Assembly: GCA_964615145.1 (NCBI GenBank)
Contig: CAZTOP010000019.1
Span: 1 to 49,305 of the forward strand
From: CAIVPM01 sp964615145
Lineage (GTDB): Bacteria > Bacteroidota > Bacteroidia > Chitinophagales > Chitinophagaceae
DNA length: 49,305 nucleotides
Direction: 5' to 3'
Shown here: positions 17,120-25,618 of the stretch, one piece after another
Layout of the letters: the number at the start of each line of letters is the position of its first letter
Numbering within the stretch: position 1 is the first letter of the stretch
Position numbers and translations under genes: made by a program
Notes under the pieces: model-generated
The model's input: the letters and a program-made list of their open reading frames with translations, nothing else
What the model was told of the DNA's origin: nothing
The model's database searches: none

Positions 17120-17551
17120 CTACACTTTATTCATATACCAATTCAATACTTTCTCCATTTTTTTATAGAGGAAAATAGAAACTATAATTTTTTGTAATCG
17201 CATAAATGCTGTTTCGCTTTTAACAACATAATCAAAAGCTTTGTGGTGCATACAGTTAATAGCAACATCAATTTTATCTTGAGATGATAATATAATTACT
17301 GATATATCTGGATTGTGGATTTTAATTTCATCTAAAGTTTGTAAACCATTCATTGCATTTTTATTAATACCGTCTAAATGGTAATCTAAAATAACAACAT
17401 CGGGTTTATGCTCCAAGTTTTTTAAACACAATTCTCCTGATGAAAAGGTTTCAACTATATAGTCATTGTGTTCACGAAAATCTATTTCTAGAGATTTTAA
17501 AAAAAGTTCATCATCATCAACTAAAAATATTTTTCTTTTTTCATTATTCAT
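17120..17551 (-). CDS. Single-domain (CheY-like) response regulator
   Basis: 143-residue receiver with no output domain. D12-D13 form the acidic pocket, D56 in VVILDYHLDG is the phospho-acceptor, S90 (ILSSQDK) the switch residue and K111 in FDYVVKSE the conserved Lys. Its ATG lies inside the end of the hybrid kinase gene (8-base overlap, ATGAATAA), so the two are translationally coupled and it is the obvious phosphorylation target of that kinase or of its Hpt domain. Without an output domain it should act by protein binding or as a phosphate sink. Confidence 0.92.
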   Translation of the reverse strand: MNNEKRKIFLVDDDELFLKSLEIDFREHNDYIVETFSSGELCLKNLEHKPDVVILDYHLDGINKNAMNGLQTLDEIKIHNPDISVIILSSQDKIDVAINCMHHKAFDYVVKSETAFMRLQKIIVSIFLYKKMEKVLNWYMNKV

Positions 17552-19694
17552 CTTTTTTATTTTTTATTTGTTGATAGGCTTCGTTTAATTCTTTACAAGC
17601 TCTGGTGCATACATCTTCCAGCTTTAAAACCATATCGACTATGCTATCTTCAATTTCTTGCGTACTTGCATATTCTTGAATTTTTTTTGCCAGTGTTTCA
17701 TAATCGGAACTAATGCCCATTATTGAAAAAGATGGAATTATTTTATGTGCAGCAGCATATAACGATGTCCAATTTTTTTCGTGCAAACTTTGTTTCATTG
17801 AAAGAATTAATGGCGGGGTTTGTTCTAAATAAAGTGCAATCATTTCCATCATTAATGACGGATTCGACTTGGTTTTTTTTATCAAATAATTTAAGTCGGT
17901 ATATTTTTTTTCGTTTGGTTCAATATCTTGGATAGGAACTGTAATATTAGATTTTATTGCTACAGATTTTTTAAACTGTTTAATTATTTTATTATACAAA
18001 ACCCTTTCATCAACAGGCTTTGCAATGTAATCGTTCATTCCTATTGCTTTGCATTTGGCTACATCCACAGTTGTAACATCTGCAGTTAATGCGATGATTG
18101 GAATAGTAGAGTGCAAGGTATTGCGAATATAATCAGTGGCTTCAAATCCATTCATTTCGGGCATTTGCAAATCCATTAAAATAATGTCGTACTGTTTTTC
18201 TTGCATTTTTTCAATAGCAATTTTGCCGTTGGCAGCAACGTCTCTTTCAAAACCAAATTCATCTAAAAGTGTTTTCATCAATAGCTGATTCAAAGCAATA
18301 TCTTCAACAACTAAAATTTTAATATTCTTAATTTCTGTATCAAGTTGAATGGAGTCGTCTTCAAGCATAGTTGTAACTTTTGTTTTTATAAACGGTAAGC
18401 TAAAGCTAAAAGCAGAACCCTGCATTACTGTGCTTTGAACTTTTATACTACCATCTTGTGATTCTACCAATTGTTTAACAATAGCTAAGCCCAAACCTGT
18501 GCCACCAAACAATCTTGAGGTGTTGCTTGATGCTTGTTGAAAGTTTTCAAAAATGGATTCTAGCTTGTTTTCAGAAATCCCAATTCCAGTATCTGTGATT
18601 GAAAACTGCACAATAATTTTTTCTTCATCTTGCGATAATAATTTTACACTAACTGTTATACTTCCTTTGTTGGTGAACTTTACTGCATTACTTAATAAGT
18701 TTAACATTATCTGGTGTAGCCTAACAGAATCGCCAATGACCATTTCTGGTATATTGTCATCGTATTCTGTAATTAGTCGAATATTTTTTTCTTGAATTTT
18801 TGCTTCAAACAAATGCAGCATAGATGATATGGAAGATCCAATTCTAAAGGGGATTTGTTCAAAAACCATTTTGCCAGCATCTACTTTTGCCAAATCAAGA
18901 ATATCGTTGATTAATACAATTAATGCATCGCCACTAACTTTGATAGCGGTTAAGTACTCTTTTTGTTTAACAGATAATTCTGTTTTTAAAACCACTTTTG
19001 TAAATCCAATAATAGCATTCATTGGAGTTCTTATTTCGTGGCTCATATTGCTTAAAAATTGCTGCTTTGCCTTTACTGCATCCTCTGCAATTTTTCTGGT
19101 CACCTCAGCTTTAGTCTGAGCTTCTTCTGCAATAACTGTAGCAAGTTCAGCAAACACTCTAGCTTCTATCAGTTCCTTTTCAATTCGTTTTTGTTCTGTA
19201 ATATCTCTTGCCACTACCACAACGCCTAAAACTACCCCAGTTTCACTTTTGTACACAGAACCATTAAACAATACTTCTGTTAATTTATGGTCTCTTATTG
19301 TTAATGGATAATCCGATACAAAACCTTTTGCAAATACTTGCTGATAGCCTTCTCTGGCTTTTTTTGGTTCAGTAAAATAATCAAAAAAGTCGCTGCCAAT
19401 TAATGCTGCTCTTGACTTGCCTGTAATATTAACAGAAGCGTTGTTCATGTCCATTATCTTACCTTCTGTATTTATAGTAAAAAGCGGGTCAAGGCTTGCT
19501 TCTATAAGATTTCTGGCGTAGCTTGCAATTCCAAGTTCTCTGGTACTTTTTTGTTTTTCTTTTTTATAGTAAACTAACTCGTTATTGGCAAGCTCAATAG
19601 CTGCAGTTAATCTATTATTTTCTATTTTTTCAAAAGCAAGCTGTTCTTGAATCAGATTCAACTTTGCCTCATCAATATTTATTTTGTTTACCAT
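17544..19694 (-). CDS. Hybrid sensor histidine kinase with PAS, receiver and Hpt domains
   Basis: 716 residues, soluble (no membrane segment seen). Domains in order: N-terminal coiled-coil (about 5-55); PAS/PAC sensor (about 58-172, ending VVVARDITEQKR); a helical linker; HisKA with phospho-His H219 in SNMSHEIRTPMNAIIGF; HATPase with N-box N336 (LNLLSNAVKF) and G boxes TDTGIGIS and GGTGLGL; a receiver (about 458-575) with D508 in ILMDLQMPEMNG and K559; and a C-terminal Hpt domain (about 600-705) with H650 in AAAHKIIPSF. All phosphorelay residues are present, giving a His-Asp-His chain that can pass phosphate to the downstream single-domain regulator. It starts 32 bases after the AraC gene, so AraC, kinase and regulator form one operon. 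The PAS ligand is unknown. Confidence 0.95.
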   Translation of the reverse strand: MVNKINIDEAKLNLIQEQLAFEKIENNRLTAAIELANNELVYYKKEKQKSTRELGIASYARNLIEASLDPLFTINTEGKIMDMNNASVNITGKSRAALIGSDFFDYFTEPKKAREGYQQVFAKGFVSDYPLTIRDHKLTEVLFNGSVYKSETGVVLGVVVVARDITEQKRIEKELIEARVFAELATVIAEEAQTKAEVTRKIAEDAVKAKQQFLSNMSHEIRTPMNAIIGFTKVVLKTELSVKQKEYLTAIKVSGDALIVLINDILDLAKVDAGKMVFEQIPFRIGSSISSMLHLFEAKIQEKNIRLITEYDDNIPEMVIGDSVRLHQIMLNLLSNAVKFTNKGSITVSVKLLSQDEEKIIVQFSITDTGIGISENKLESIFENFQQASSNTSRLFGGTGLGLAIVKQLVESQDGSIKVQSTVMQGSAFSFSLPFIKTKVTTMLEDDSIQLDTEIKNIKILVVEDIALNQLLMKTLLDEFGFERDVAANGKIAIEKMQEKQYDIILMDLQMPEMNGFEATDYIRNTLHSTIPIIALTADVTTVDVAKCKAIGMNDYIAKPVDERVLYNKIIKQFKKSVAIKSNITVPIQDIEPNEKKYTDLNYLIKKTKSNPSLMMEMIALYLEQTPPLILSMKQSLHEKNWTSLYAAAHKIIPSFSIMGISSDYETLAKKIQEYASTQEIEDSIVDMVLKLEDVCTRACKELNEAYQQIKNKKDE

Positions 19695-19726
19695 TATTAT
19701 ATGCTATATAAATTTATTTGGCGATG

Positions 19727-20350
19727 TTAAATACCAACATCCTCCAGGGGGTTTCTTCTTTTATCTTTTAATTTTTTAAAGTGCGATGGAGATAATCCTG
19801 TAGCTTTTTTAAATTGATTAGATAAGTGTGCAACACTACTATAATTCATTTTCCAGGCAATTTCAGTAATGTTTAATTCGTCGTAAATAATCAGTTCTTT
19901 TATTTTTTCTATTTTATGTGCAATGATAAAATGCTCAATTGTGGTGCCTTGTACTTCTGAAAAAAGATTTGCCATATAGGTATAATCATAGTTAAGTTTT
20001 TCGCTTAGGTAAAGCGAAAAATTTACCCTCAATTCTGTATCTGAGTGATGCACCATTTCTACCACAGCATTTTTTATTCGCTCTATTAATATCGAACGTT
20101 TATCGTCCATTAATTCAAGTCCAATATCTGTAAGTGCTTTTGTTAATATTTTTCGTTGTTCTGCGGAGATGATTTCCATTATTTCTACCTCGCCTAAATC
20201 CACAACAATAAAATGAAGTCCTAAATTTCTCAAAATTTCTTTCACCATTATTTTACAGCGAATACTAACCATATATTTTATAAAGAGCTTCAAATTGTAT
20301 TTTTTATAGACACAACAAAGTTGGTCTAGTTGGTGATTCTGAATTTGCAT
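19727..20350 (-). CDS. AraC-family regulator with degenerate HMA-like N-terminal domain
   Basis: 207 residues. The C-terminal half carries an AraC/XylS DNA-binding domain (TIEHFIIAHKIEKIKELI, then SSVAHLSNQFKKATGLSPSHFK). The N-terminal 85 residues resemble a heavy-metal-associated ferredoxin-like fold but read IKYMVSIRCKIMV, with Ser at the first Cys position of the MxCxxC motif. It is a close paralogue of the regulator at 29368-29928, which keeps both cysteines. Aligning the two suggests the true start may be the TTG at 20293 (aligned with the paralogue's ATG) or the ATG at 20272; the ATG at 20350 would add about 19 residues without a counterpart. First gene of the operon with the hybrid kinase; divergent from the lipoprotein gene at 20622. 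Confidence 0.85.
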   Translation of the reverse strand: MQIQNHQLDQLCCVYKKYNLKLFIKYMVSIRCKIMVKEILRNLGLHFIVVDLGEVEIMEIISAEQRKILTKALTDIGLELMDDKRSILIERIKNAVVEMVHHSDTELRVNFSLYLSEKLNYDYTYMANLFSEVQGTTIEHFIIAHKIEKIKELIIYDELNITEIAWKMNYSSVAHLSNQFKKATGLSPSHFKKLKDKRRNPLEDVGI

Positions 20351-20540
20351 AATTATAGGTAAGAATTACATAATCCAAATATCAGAATCGGTGTAATGTA
20401 GGCTTATTAAATTGGAGAGGGAGATAATGTTTTTTTGAGATGTAATAACAACTGACAAATATTTTCTAAAGTTATTCTCTTTTTAGTTCAAGCTTGTATT
20501 AAGCAGCTATTGCCTAAAAAGGTTTAATTATATTAAAATG

Positions 20541-20576
20541 TGTGAATGATATAACTTAAACACAAAGAAGTGTAAT
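20541..20576 (+). promoter_or_regulatory. Bipartite promoter-like element, copy 1
   Basis: TGTGAATGATATAACTTAA starts at 20541 and TGTAAT starts at 20571, exactly 30 bases later. The second box ends 45 bases before the ATG at 20622. The same two boxes at the same spacing occur at 24138, 27497, 29999 and 38354. The AAC-N16-GTA layout resembles an ECF-sigma -35/-10 pair. This copy heads the lipoprotein/lmo0937/YtxH/holin-like/AI-2E gene run. Confidence 0.7.
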
Positions 20577-20621
20577 TCTTTAGCAGCAGTAAAAGCAAAC
20601 CTTTGCAAATAAATATACACA

Positions 20622-21038
20622 ATGAAATTATTATTAAAAACTTTAACCTTAGGCGTATTATTACTAGGTTTTACAGCTTGTTCTAAGAAAGCTATGTTTC
20701 AAACGTCAACGGTTGTTCCTGCTGCAAAGGGCTATGTAAAAGTTTCAAAGGATTATAACAAAAACTATACAATTAAAATTGAAATCACAAACCTTGCCGA
20801 AGTTTCCAGATTACAACCACCCAATAAAACATACGTTGTATGGTTAGTTACAGATGAAGATGTTACTAGAAATGTTGGTCAAATTAAAAGTTCAACAAGT
20901 ATGCTATCGTCTAAGTTAAAAGCAAGTTTTGAAACAGTATCAGCCAATAAACCAACTAAAGTATTTATTACTGCAGAAGATGATGGTAACGTTCAGTTTT
21001 ATAGTAGTCAAATAGTTTTATCAACAGATAAATTTTAA
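20622..21038 (+). CDS. Small lipoprotein of unknown function
   Basis: 138 residues with a lipoprotein signal and lipobox GFTAC (C20 acylated). The mature part is predicted all-beta with YVVWLVTDEDVTRNVGQI and KPTKVFITAEDDGNVQ, a pattern that recalls the C-terminal domain of RskA-type anti-sigma factors, though that link is only by eye. First gene of a probable operon (gaps of 20-65 bases to the next six genes) under bipartite element copy 1. Probably periplasmic, inner- or outer-membrane anchored; function unknown. Confidence 0.75.
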   Translation: MKLLLKTLTLGVLLLGFTACSKKAMFQTSTVVPAAKGYVKVSKDYNKNYTIKIEITNLAEVSRLQPPNKTYVVWLVTDEDVTRNVGQIKSSTSMLSSKLKASFETVSANKPTKVFITAEDDGNVQFYSSQIVLSTDKF

Positions 21039-21075
21039 AAAAACACACTTAAAAAAATAATCAAAAACATATATT

Positions 21076-21234
21076 ATGAGTAATCTTCTTTATCTAATCG
21101 CAGTCATTTTAATTATCTTCTGGGCAATTGGTTTTTTTGCTTTTAATGTTGGAGCTATTATTCATATTTTACTGATTATAGCTGCAATTTCAATTCTTTT
21201 AAGAATTATTCAAGGGAAAAAAATAATCGATTAA
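21076..21234 (+). CDS. lmo0937-family small membrane protein
   Basis: 52-residue hydrophobic protein with two membrane helices: MSNLLYLIAVILIIFWAIGF, then NVGAIIHILLIIAAISILLR, then the basic tail IIQGKKIID. This is the usual pattern and length of the lmo0937 family, found in many bacteria next to YtxH, CsbD and other general-stress genes. Its role is unknown. ATG at 21076, 37 bases after the lipoprotein gene and 30 bases before the YtxH gene, so it is part of the same transcript. Confidence 0.85.
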   Translation: MSNLLYLIAVILIIFWAIGFFAFNVGAIIHILLIIAAISILLRIIQGKKIID

Positions 21235-21264
21235 TTATTATCTAACAATTATAAAAATAAAAAA

Positions 21265-21543
21265 ATGAAATCAACAAATGTAGTATTGGGCGTATTAGCA
21301 GGTGCAGCTGTAGGAGCATTATTGGGAGTATTATTTGCTCCAGACAAAGGTTCAAAGACAAGAAAAAAAATATTAAATAAAGGTGAAGATTATACTGACG
21401 AATTGAAACAAAAATTTGAAGAAATAGTAGAATCAATTACAAAAAAATATGAAAGCCTTGAACATAGTGCCGAAGAAATGTTAGCAAATGGCAAAGAAAA
21501 ATTTGAAGGAGCAAAAAAGGAAATTACAAAAGCAATTTCTTAG
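21265..21543 (+). CDS. YtxH-domain general stress protein
   Basis: 92 residues. The N-terminal glycine-rich membrane helix VVLGVLAGAAVGALLGVLFA (7-26) is followed by PDKGSKTRKKILNKG and a long charged amphipathic helix to the end. This is the standard YtxH/Gvp-type layout. Homologues in Bacillus belong to the general stress response; molecular function unknown. Inner-membrane anchored with a cytoplasmic coiled tail. Lies 23 bases before the holin-like gene in the same run. Confidence 0.88.
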   Translation: MKSTNVVLGVLAGAAVGALLGVLFAPDKGSKTRKKILNKGEDYTDELKQKFEEIVESITKKYESLEHSAEEMLANGKEKFEGAKKEITKAIS

Positions 21544-21566
21544 TTTTTTTTCTACAAAAAATTAAA

Positions 21567-21929
21567 ATGAATAATCCAGAAACGTCGATTGAAACACTAT
21601 TTGAAAAAGTAGAAAATTATGCAAAAATAACTGCAGAAATTCTTAAGCTACATGCGATAGATAAATCGGCAAACATATTTTCTTCTTTAGCAGTGCAAAT
21701 GATTTTGTTTGTCTTTTTTGTTCTTTTTTTATTTAGCATCAATATTGGAATTTCATTATGGATAGGTCAATGTTTAGGAAAATTGTATTATGGTTTTTTT
21801 GTAGTTGCTGCCCTAAATGCAATTATCATTTCTATAGTTTTTGTATTCAGAATGCAATGGATTAAAGCTCCTATTCGTAATTATATTATCAAGCAAATAA
21901 TGGTAGAAGATAAATATGAGAAAGTATAA
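21567..21929 (+). CDS. Holin-superfamily-like two-helix membrane protein
   Basis: 120 residues: an amphipathic N-terminal helix (EKVENYAKITAEILKLHAID), a linker, then two membrane segments (about 43-65 and 73-95) and a basic end. This matches proteins annotated as putative Holin-X/phage holin family III in Bacteroidota chromosomes, which always sit between a YtxH gene and a small helical protein as here. There is no phage context, so a lytic role is unlikely. It overlaps the next gene by 14 bases, implying coupled translation. Function unknown. Confidence 0.75.
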   Translation: MNNPETSIETLFEKVENYAKITAEILKLHAIDKSANIFSSLAVQMILFVFFVLFLFSINIGISLWIGQCLGKLYYGFFVVAALNAIIISIVFVFRMQWIKAPIRNYIIKQIMVEDKYEKV

Positions 21930-22254
21930 TGAAACAGATGCTTTGCTTATTAAAATTGCAATGCTTCAACAGGCAAGGGAAAAGAGTTTAGTAGATCTTA
22001 AAAGTCAGTTTGATATAACATTCGAAAGCATAAAGCCAGTTAATTTAATTAAAAATACCTTTCAGGAGGTGTTATCTGCAACTGATATTAAAAGTAATAT
22101 TTTAAAAAGTATTTTGGGATTGGTAGTTGGTTATGCATCAAAAAGAATATTAATTGGCTCATCGCAGAGTAACATAAAAAAAGTAGCAGGTACTATATTG
22201 GAATTTGTTGTAGCAAATTTTATTTCAAATAAATCAAAATCTACTTATAAGTAG
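21916..22254 (+). CDS. Small helical membrane-associated protein of unknown function
   Basis: 112 residues. The N-terminal half is helical and charged (LLIKIAMLQQAREKSLVDLK); the second half has a weak hydrophobic stretch with glycine (ILKSILGLVVGYASKRILIG) and a second (VAGTILEFVVANFIS). Start ATG at 21916 lies within the end of the holin-like gene. The pair looks like one functional unit of the stress-gene run. No family name recognised. Confidence 0.72.
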   Translation: MRKYNETDALLIKIAMLQQAREKSLVDLKSQFDITFESIKPVNLIKNTFQEVLSATDIKSNILKSILGLVVGYASKRILIGSSQSNIKKVAGTILEFVVANFISNKSKSTYK

Positions 22255-22304
22255 AATATAAACAGTAGCACATTAAGATGTGTTATACAAACCAAAACAA
22301 AAAA

Positions 22305-22793
22305 ATGAAAAAAATTATTTTTGCAAGTGTACTTTCTGTAATTGCACTAGTTTCTCAAGCTCAAAAAGGAGCTTCTCAATTAAATTTAGGTGTTGGATTT
22401 TCAAACTGGGGTGTTCCAGTTTATCTGGGTTTCGACCATCGGGTTAGTAACGATATTTCTCTTGGGTTAGAGTTGTCTTATCGTGGATATAATGAAAAAT
22501 ATAGTGGAAATGATTATAAACATAGCATCACTGGATTTTCAGGAAACTTCAATTATCACTTTAACCGAGTAATGAATATTCCAAGCAATTTCGATTTGTA
22601 TGCAGGATTAAATTTAGGATTTTATGTGTGGTCATCACCAACTGGTTATTATGGTTCTCATAGTTCAGGTCTTGGTTTAGGAGCTCAAGTTGGTGGAAGA
22701 TATTTCTTTTCACCTAAGACTGCTTTAAATCTTGAGTTTGGTGGCGGTAATGCTTTTTCAGGTGGAAAATTCGGATTGACCTTTAAACTTTAA
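22305..22793 (+). CDS. Small outer-membrane beta-barrel protein
   Basis: 162 residues from the ATG at 22305, which begins a normal signal peptide (MKKIIFASVLSVIALVSQAQ); an in-frame ATG at 22278 would put nine polar residues before it and is less likely. The mature part shows alternating glycine/aromatic strands (LNLGVGFSNWGVPVYLGFDH, DISLGLELSYRGYN) and ends in KFGLTFKL with a terminal hydrophobic strand, as in eight-stranded OmpX/OmpW-like barrels. Likely outer-membrane; ligand unknown. In the operon-like run under element copy 1. Confidence 0.8.
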   Translation: MKKIIFASVLSVIALVSQAQKGASQLNLGVGFSNWGVPVYLGFDHRVSNDISLGLELSYRGYNEKYSGNDYKHSITGFSGNFNYHFNRVMNIPSNFDLYAGLNLGFYVWSSPTGYYGSHSSGLGLGAQVGGRYFFSPKTALNLEFGGGNAFSGGKFGLTFKL

Positions 22794-22858
22794 TTAAGTA
22801 CATTTTATAACAATCAAGCTTTTCTTTTTAAAATAATTTAAGCAAGTAAACCTACATT

Positions 22859-23953
22859 TTGAAAATACCATTTTATGCAAAATTTGCTTTAATTTCTATA
22901 GGTTTATTTGCTTTTGTTTATACATTGTACATTGGTCAACATATTATTTTGCCAATAGTTTATGCAACAATTTTGGCAATATTGTTAAACCCATTTGTTA
23001 ATTTTCTGGTAAATAAAAAAGTTAATCGAACATTTGCTATTTCTGTTTCAGTACTCATTGCAATTTGTATTTTAATTTTTCTTATTTATTTTTTGTCTGT
23101 ACAAATTACGTTGTTTAGCGATACTTATCCTAAGCTAAGTGCTAAGTTTAGTGCTACTACCCAAAGTTTAATACAATGGACTTCTGTACACCTTAATATT
23201 GGAATTATTGATATTGAAGATTGGATAAAGAAAGTAGAGAGTGAGGCTGTAAACAATATTGGTGGAGCTATTGGTAATACACTAGCTACAATCAATAGTA
23301 CTATAATTATCGTTTTTATATTGCCAGTGTATCTGTTTATGATACTTTTTTATAAAGACCTGTTATTAGAATTCATTAGAAGATTATTTAGTACAACATA
23401 TCATATAGCTATTTTTGAAATTTTAGGCAATTCAAAAAAGATTATTCAAAATTATTTAATAGGCTTGCTGTTAGAGGCAGCTATTATAGCTACTTTGAAT
23501 TCAATTGGGCTTTTATGTCTTGGAATTGATTATGCGATTATACTTGGAATTACTGGGGCATTGCTAAATGTAATTCCATACATAGGTGGAGTTATTGCAA
23601 TTGCATTGCCAATGCTTATTGCTTATGTAACCAAAGATTCTTCTACTTATGCTTTGCTTGTTTTATTAATGTATTTGCTTATTCAATTTATCGATAATCA
23701 TTTTATCATACCACGTATTGTTGCTTCAAAAGTTAAAATTAATGCACTCATATCAATTGTTGTAGTGCTTGTAGGTAGTGCGTTGTGGGGTGTGCCTGGT
23801 ATGTTTTTGTCTATTCCCTTAACAGCAATTATAAAGGTCGTTTTTGATAATATTGAACCCTTAAAGCCCTGGGGCTTTTTGCTGGGAAATATTGTGCCTA
23901 CAACTCAACGCATAAAATTTAACTTTATTAAAAATCGAAATAAAGCAAGTTAA
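22859..23953 (+). CDS. AI-2E family transporter
   Basis: 364-residue inner-membrane protein with about eight membrane helices and the conserved C-terminal half of the PerM/YdiK/TqsA group (GITGALLNVIPYIGGVIAI, then FIDNHFIIPRIVASKVKINAL). Members are passive or ion-coupled exporters; the name comes from E. coli TqsA, but many, including Na+/H+ exchangers, do not move autoinducer-2. Start is TTG at 22859, chosen because KIPFYAKFALISIG gives a normal N-terminus; no ATG fits nearby. Last gene of the first stress-region run; a 283-base gap with element copy 2 follows. Confidence 0.88.
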   Translation: MKIPFYAKFALISIGLFAFVYTLYIGQHIILPIVYATILAILLNPFVNFLVNKKVNRTFAISVSVLIAICILIFLIYFLSVQITLFSDTYPKLSAKFSATTQSLIQWTSVHLNIGIIDIEDWIKKVESEAVNNIGGAIGNTLATINSTIIIVFILPVYLFMILFYKDLLLEFIRRLFSTTYHIAIFEILGNSKKIIQNYLIGLLLEAAIIATLNSIGLLCLGIDYAIILGITGALLNVIPYIGGVIAIALPMLIAYVTKDSSTYALLVLLMYLLIQFIDNHFIIPRIVASKVKINALISIVVVLVGSALWGVPGMFLSIPLTAIIKVVFDNIEPLKPWGFLLGNIVPTTQRIKFNFIKNRNKAS

Positions 23954-24137
23954 TTAAATAAACGGACTTCAAAAGATATTGCTTAAAAAAATTTTAGAAA
24001 AAATTGTAGAAGCATAATTTAGATTGAATAAGTGATATATAATATTATAAAGCTTTTTTAAAATTTTAATTTGGATAAATATTCCAAATCAAAGTCTGAA
24101 TTTGTTATTGTTTTCTATAAGTGCTTGATATTAAAAG

Positions 24138-24173
24138 TGTGAATAATATAACTAATAGTAAAGCTTGTGTAAT
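24138..24173 (+). promoter_or_regulatory. Bipartite promoter-like element, copy 2
   Basis: TGTGAATAATATAACTAAT at 24138-24156 and TGTAAT from 24168, again with a 30-base offset between box starts. It ends 63 bases before the ATG at 24237. It sits in a 283-base intergenic gap that otherwise shows no gene, and heads the beta-barrel/dps run. Confidence 0.7.
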
Positions 24174-24236
24174 GCTTTGCAAACCTGAATTTGGAAACTT
24201 TGCAATGTGAGAATTCTTTCACGATAAATAATAAAA

Positions 24237-24869
24237 ATGAAAAAAAATTTTTTAACCATTACTGCAATCGTTGTTATTTTTTGTAGTGGAATGGCTCAAT
24301 CAAAATCAACTGATAATAATTTGAAATTAGGATTGAAGCTTGGTACGAATTATTCAAATGTATTTGACTCAAAGGACAATGAATTTCATGCAAATTCAAA
24401 ATTTGGATTAGCACTTGGTGGCTTTGTATCTATTCCCATTGCTAGTTATTTTGCTTTTCAACCAGAATTGTTATTCTCTCAGAAAGGCTTTAAAGGAACT
24501 GGCAGTATTTTAGGTAGTGCTTATGAATTTACTAGAACGACCAACTTTATAGATGTTCCCTTACTTTTTGCAATTAAGCCCAGTAATTTTATAACAATAG
24601 TTGTGGGCCCACAATATTCTTACCTGCTATCACAAAAAGATGTATTCACCAATTCATCTACAAGTATTGCTCAGCAACAAGAATTTAATAATGATAATAT
24701 TAGAAAAAATATTTTGAGTGTGTTAACTGGTGTAGATTTTACTGTTAAAAAATTAATTATTGGTACTAGAGTGGGTTGGGATGCTCAGAATAACAATGGA
24801 GATGGAACTTCATCAACACCACGCTATAAAAATGTTTGGTATCAGGCAACACTTGGATTTGTATTATAA
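24237..24869 (+). CDS. PorT-family outer-membrane beta-barrel protein
   Basis: 210 residues: signal peptide (1-20, ending SGMAQ) and a barrel typical of PF13568-type proteins (LKLGLKLGTNYSNVFDSKD, YFAFQPELLFSQKGFKG, TTNFIDVPLLFAIKP, ITIVVGPQYSYLLSQKD, WYQATLGFVL). These sit in the outer membrane of Bacteroidota; apart from PorT of the T9SS most have no known role. First gene after element copy 2 and 37 bases before dps. Confidence 0.85.
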   Translation: MKKNFLTITAIVVIFCSGMAQSKSTDNNLKLGLKLGTNYSNVFDSKDNEFHANSKFGLALGGFVSIPIASYFAFQPELLFSQKGFKGTGSILGSAYEFTRTTNFIDVPLLFAIKPSNFITIVVGPQYSYLLSQKDVFTNSSTSIAQQQEFNNDNIRKNILSVLTGVDFTVKKLIIGTRVGWDAQNNNGDGTSSTPRYKNVWYQATLGFVL

Positions 24870-24906
24870 ATGTCTTGATTAAAAAAATAAATTTAAAGTA
24901 ATTAAT

Positions 24907-25380
24907 ATGGCAATTAAAATAGGCATTACAGAAAAGGACTTGAATAAAAGTATTGAATTACTCTCAGTTCTTTTATCAGATGAAATGACTTTGTACATTA
25001 AAACTAGAAAATTTCATTGGAATGTATCTGGTGAAAGTTTTATGGAACTACACAAATTATTTCAAGCACAATATACCGAACTTGAAGTAACGATAGATGA
25101 AGTAGCTGAGCGTATAAACAAACTTGGTGGCAATACAATTGGAACAATGAAAGAGTTTTCAAAACTTTCAAGGCTTAAAGAATCGCCAGATAGATATCCT
25201 TCGCAAAAAGAAATGATAAAAGAATTGAATGGCGATTATGAAACTATTATTATACAGTTAAGAAAAGATATTCAAGAAAGTGATATTAAAAATAAAGACG
25301 CAGGAACAACAGATTTTTTAACAAAAATAATGGAGCAACACGAAACAACTGTCTGGATTTTGAGAAGGTATTTGAATTAA
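24907..25380 (+). CDS. dps: Dps-family ferritin-like DNA-protection protein
   Basis: 157 residues, usual Dps length. Forms a dodecamer that oxidises and stores iron with peroxide, and in some species binds DNA. Ferroxidase-site signatures are TRKFHWNVSGESFMELHKLF (H38 and its partners) and ELEVTIDEVAERINKLGG (the Asp/Glu cluster). The N-terminus is short with few Lys, so DNA binding is uncertain. Its place in the stress run, beside a low-affinity iron-permease-like gene further down, fits protection from iron and peroxide. Confidence 0.93.
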   Translation: MAIKIGITEKDLNKSIELLSVLLSDEMTLYIKTRKFHWNVSGESFMELHKLFQAQYTELEVTIDEVAERINKLGGNTIGTMKEFSKLSRLKESPDRYPSQKEMIKELNGDYETIIIQLRKDIQESDIKNKDAGTTDFLTKIMEQHETTVWILRRYLN

Positions 25381-25396
25381 AATTTTAAATATATAG

Positions 25397-25618
25397 ATGA
25401 TGCAACTCGACTTAAATATAACAAATAGTATTATTGAAACTACTGCTAAAATTGAAGATAATTATCCAGAGCTGTTAAAATTTATAGATGAAATGCCTTT
25501 GACTATTCCTAATGAAGGTTCGCCTGAAATCAATGCAGAGTCGCTACAAAATTATCAAGAATCACTAAGTAGCTTATTAAGTAAATATGAAATCAACCAT
25601 CAAAATAAAAAAAAATGA
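25397..25618 (+). CDS. Small acidic protein of unknown function
   Basis: 73 residues, no signal or membrane segment. Contains IEDNYPELLKFIDEMPLTIP, a pattern I have seen in small Bacteroidota proteins but cannot name. The stop overlaps the next start by 4 bases (ATGA), indicating coupled translation with the eRF1-like protein. Lies 16 bases after dps, same transcript. Confidence 0.7.
   Translation: MMQLDLNITNSIIETTAKIEDNYPELLKFIDEMPLTIPNEGSPEINAESLQNYQESLSSLLSKYEINHQNKKK

Noticed and set aside
21567..22254. Holin-like pair as sign of a prophage
   Set aside because: No lysin, integrase, structural or packaging genes nearby; the pair sits with general-stress genes as in other Bacteroidota chromosomes.
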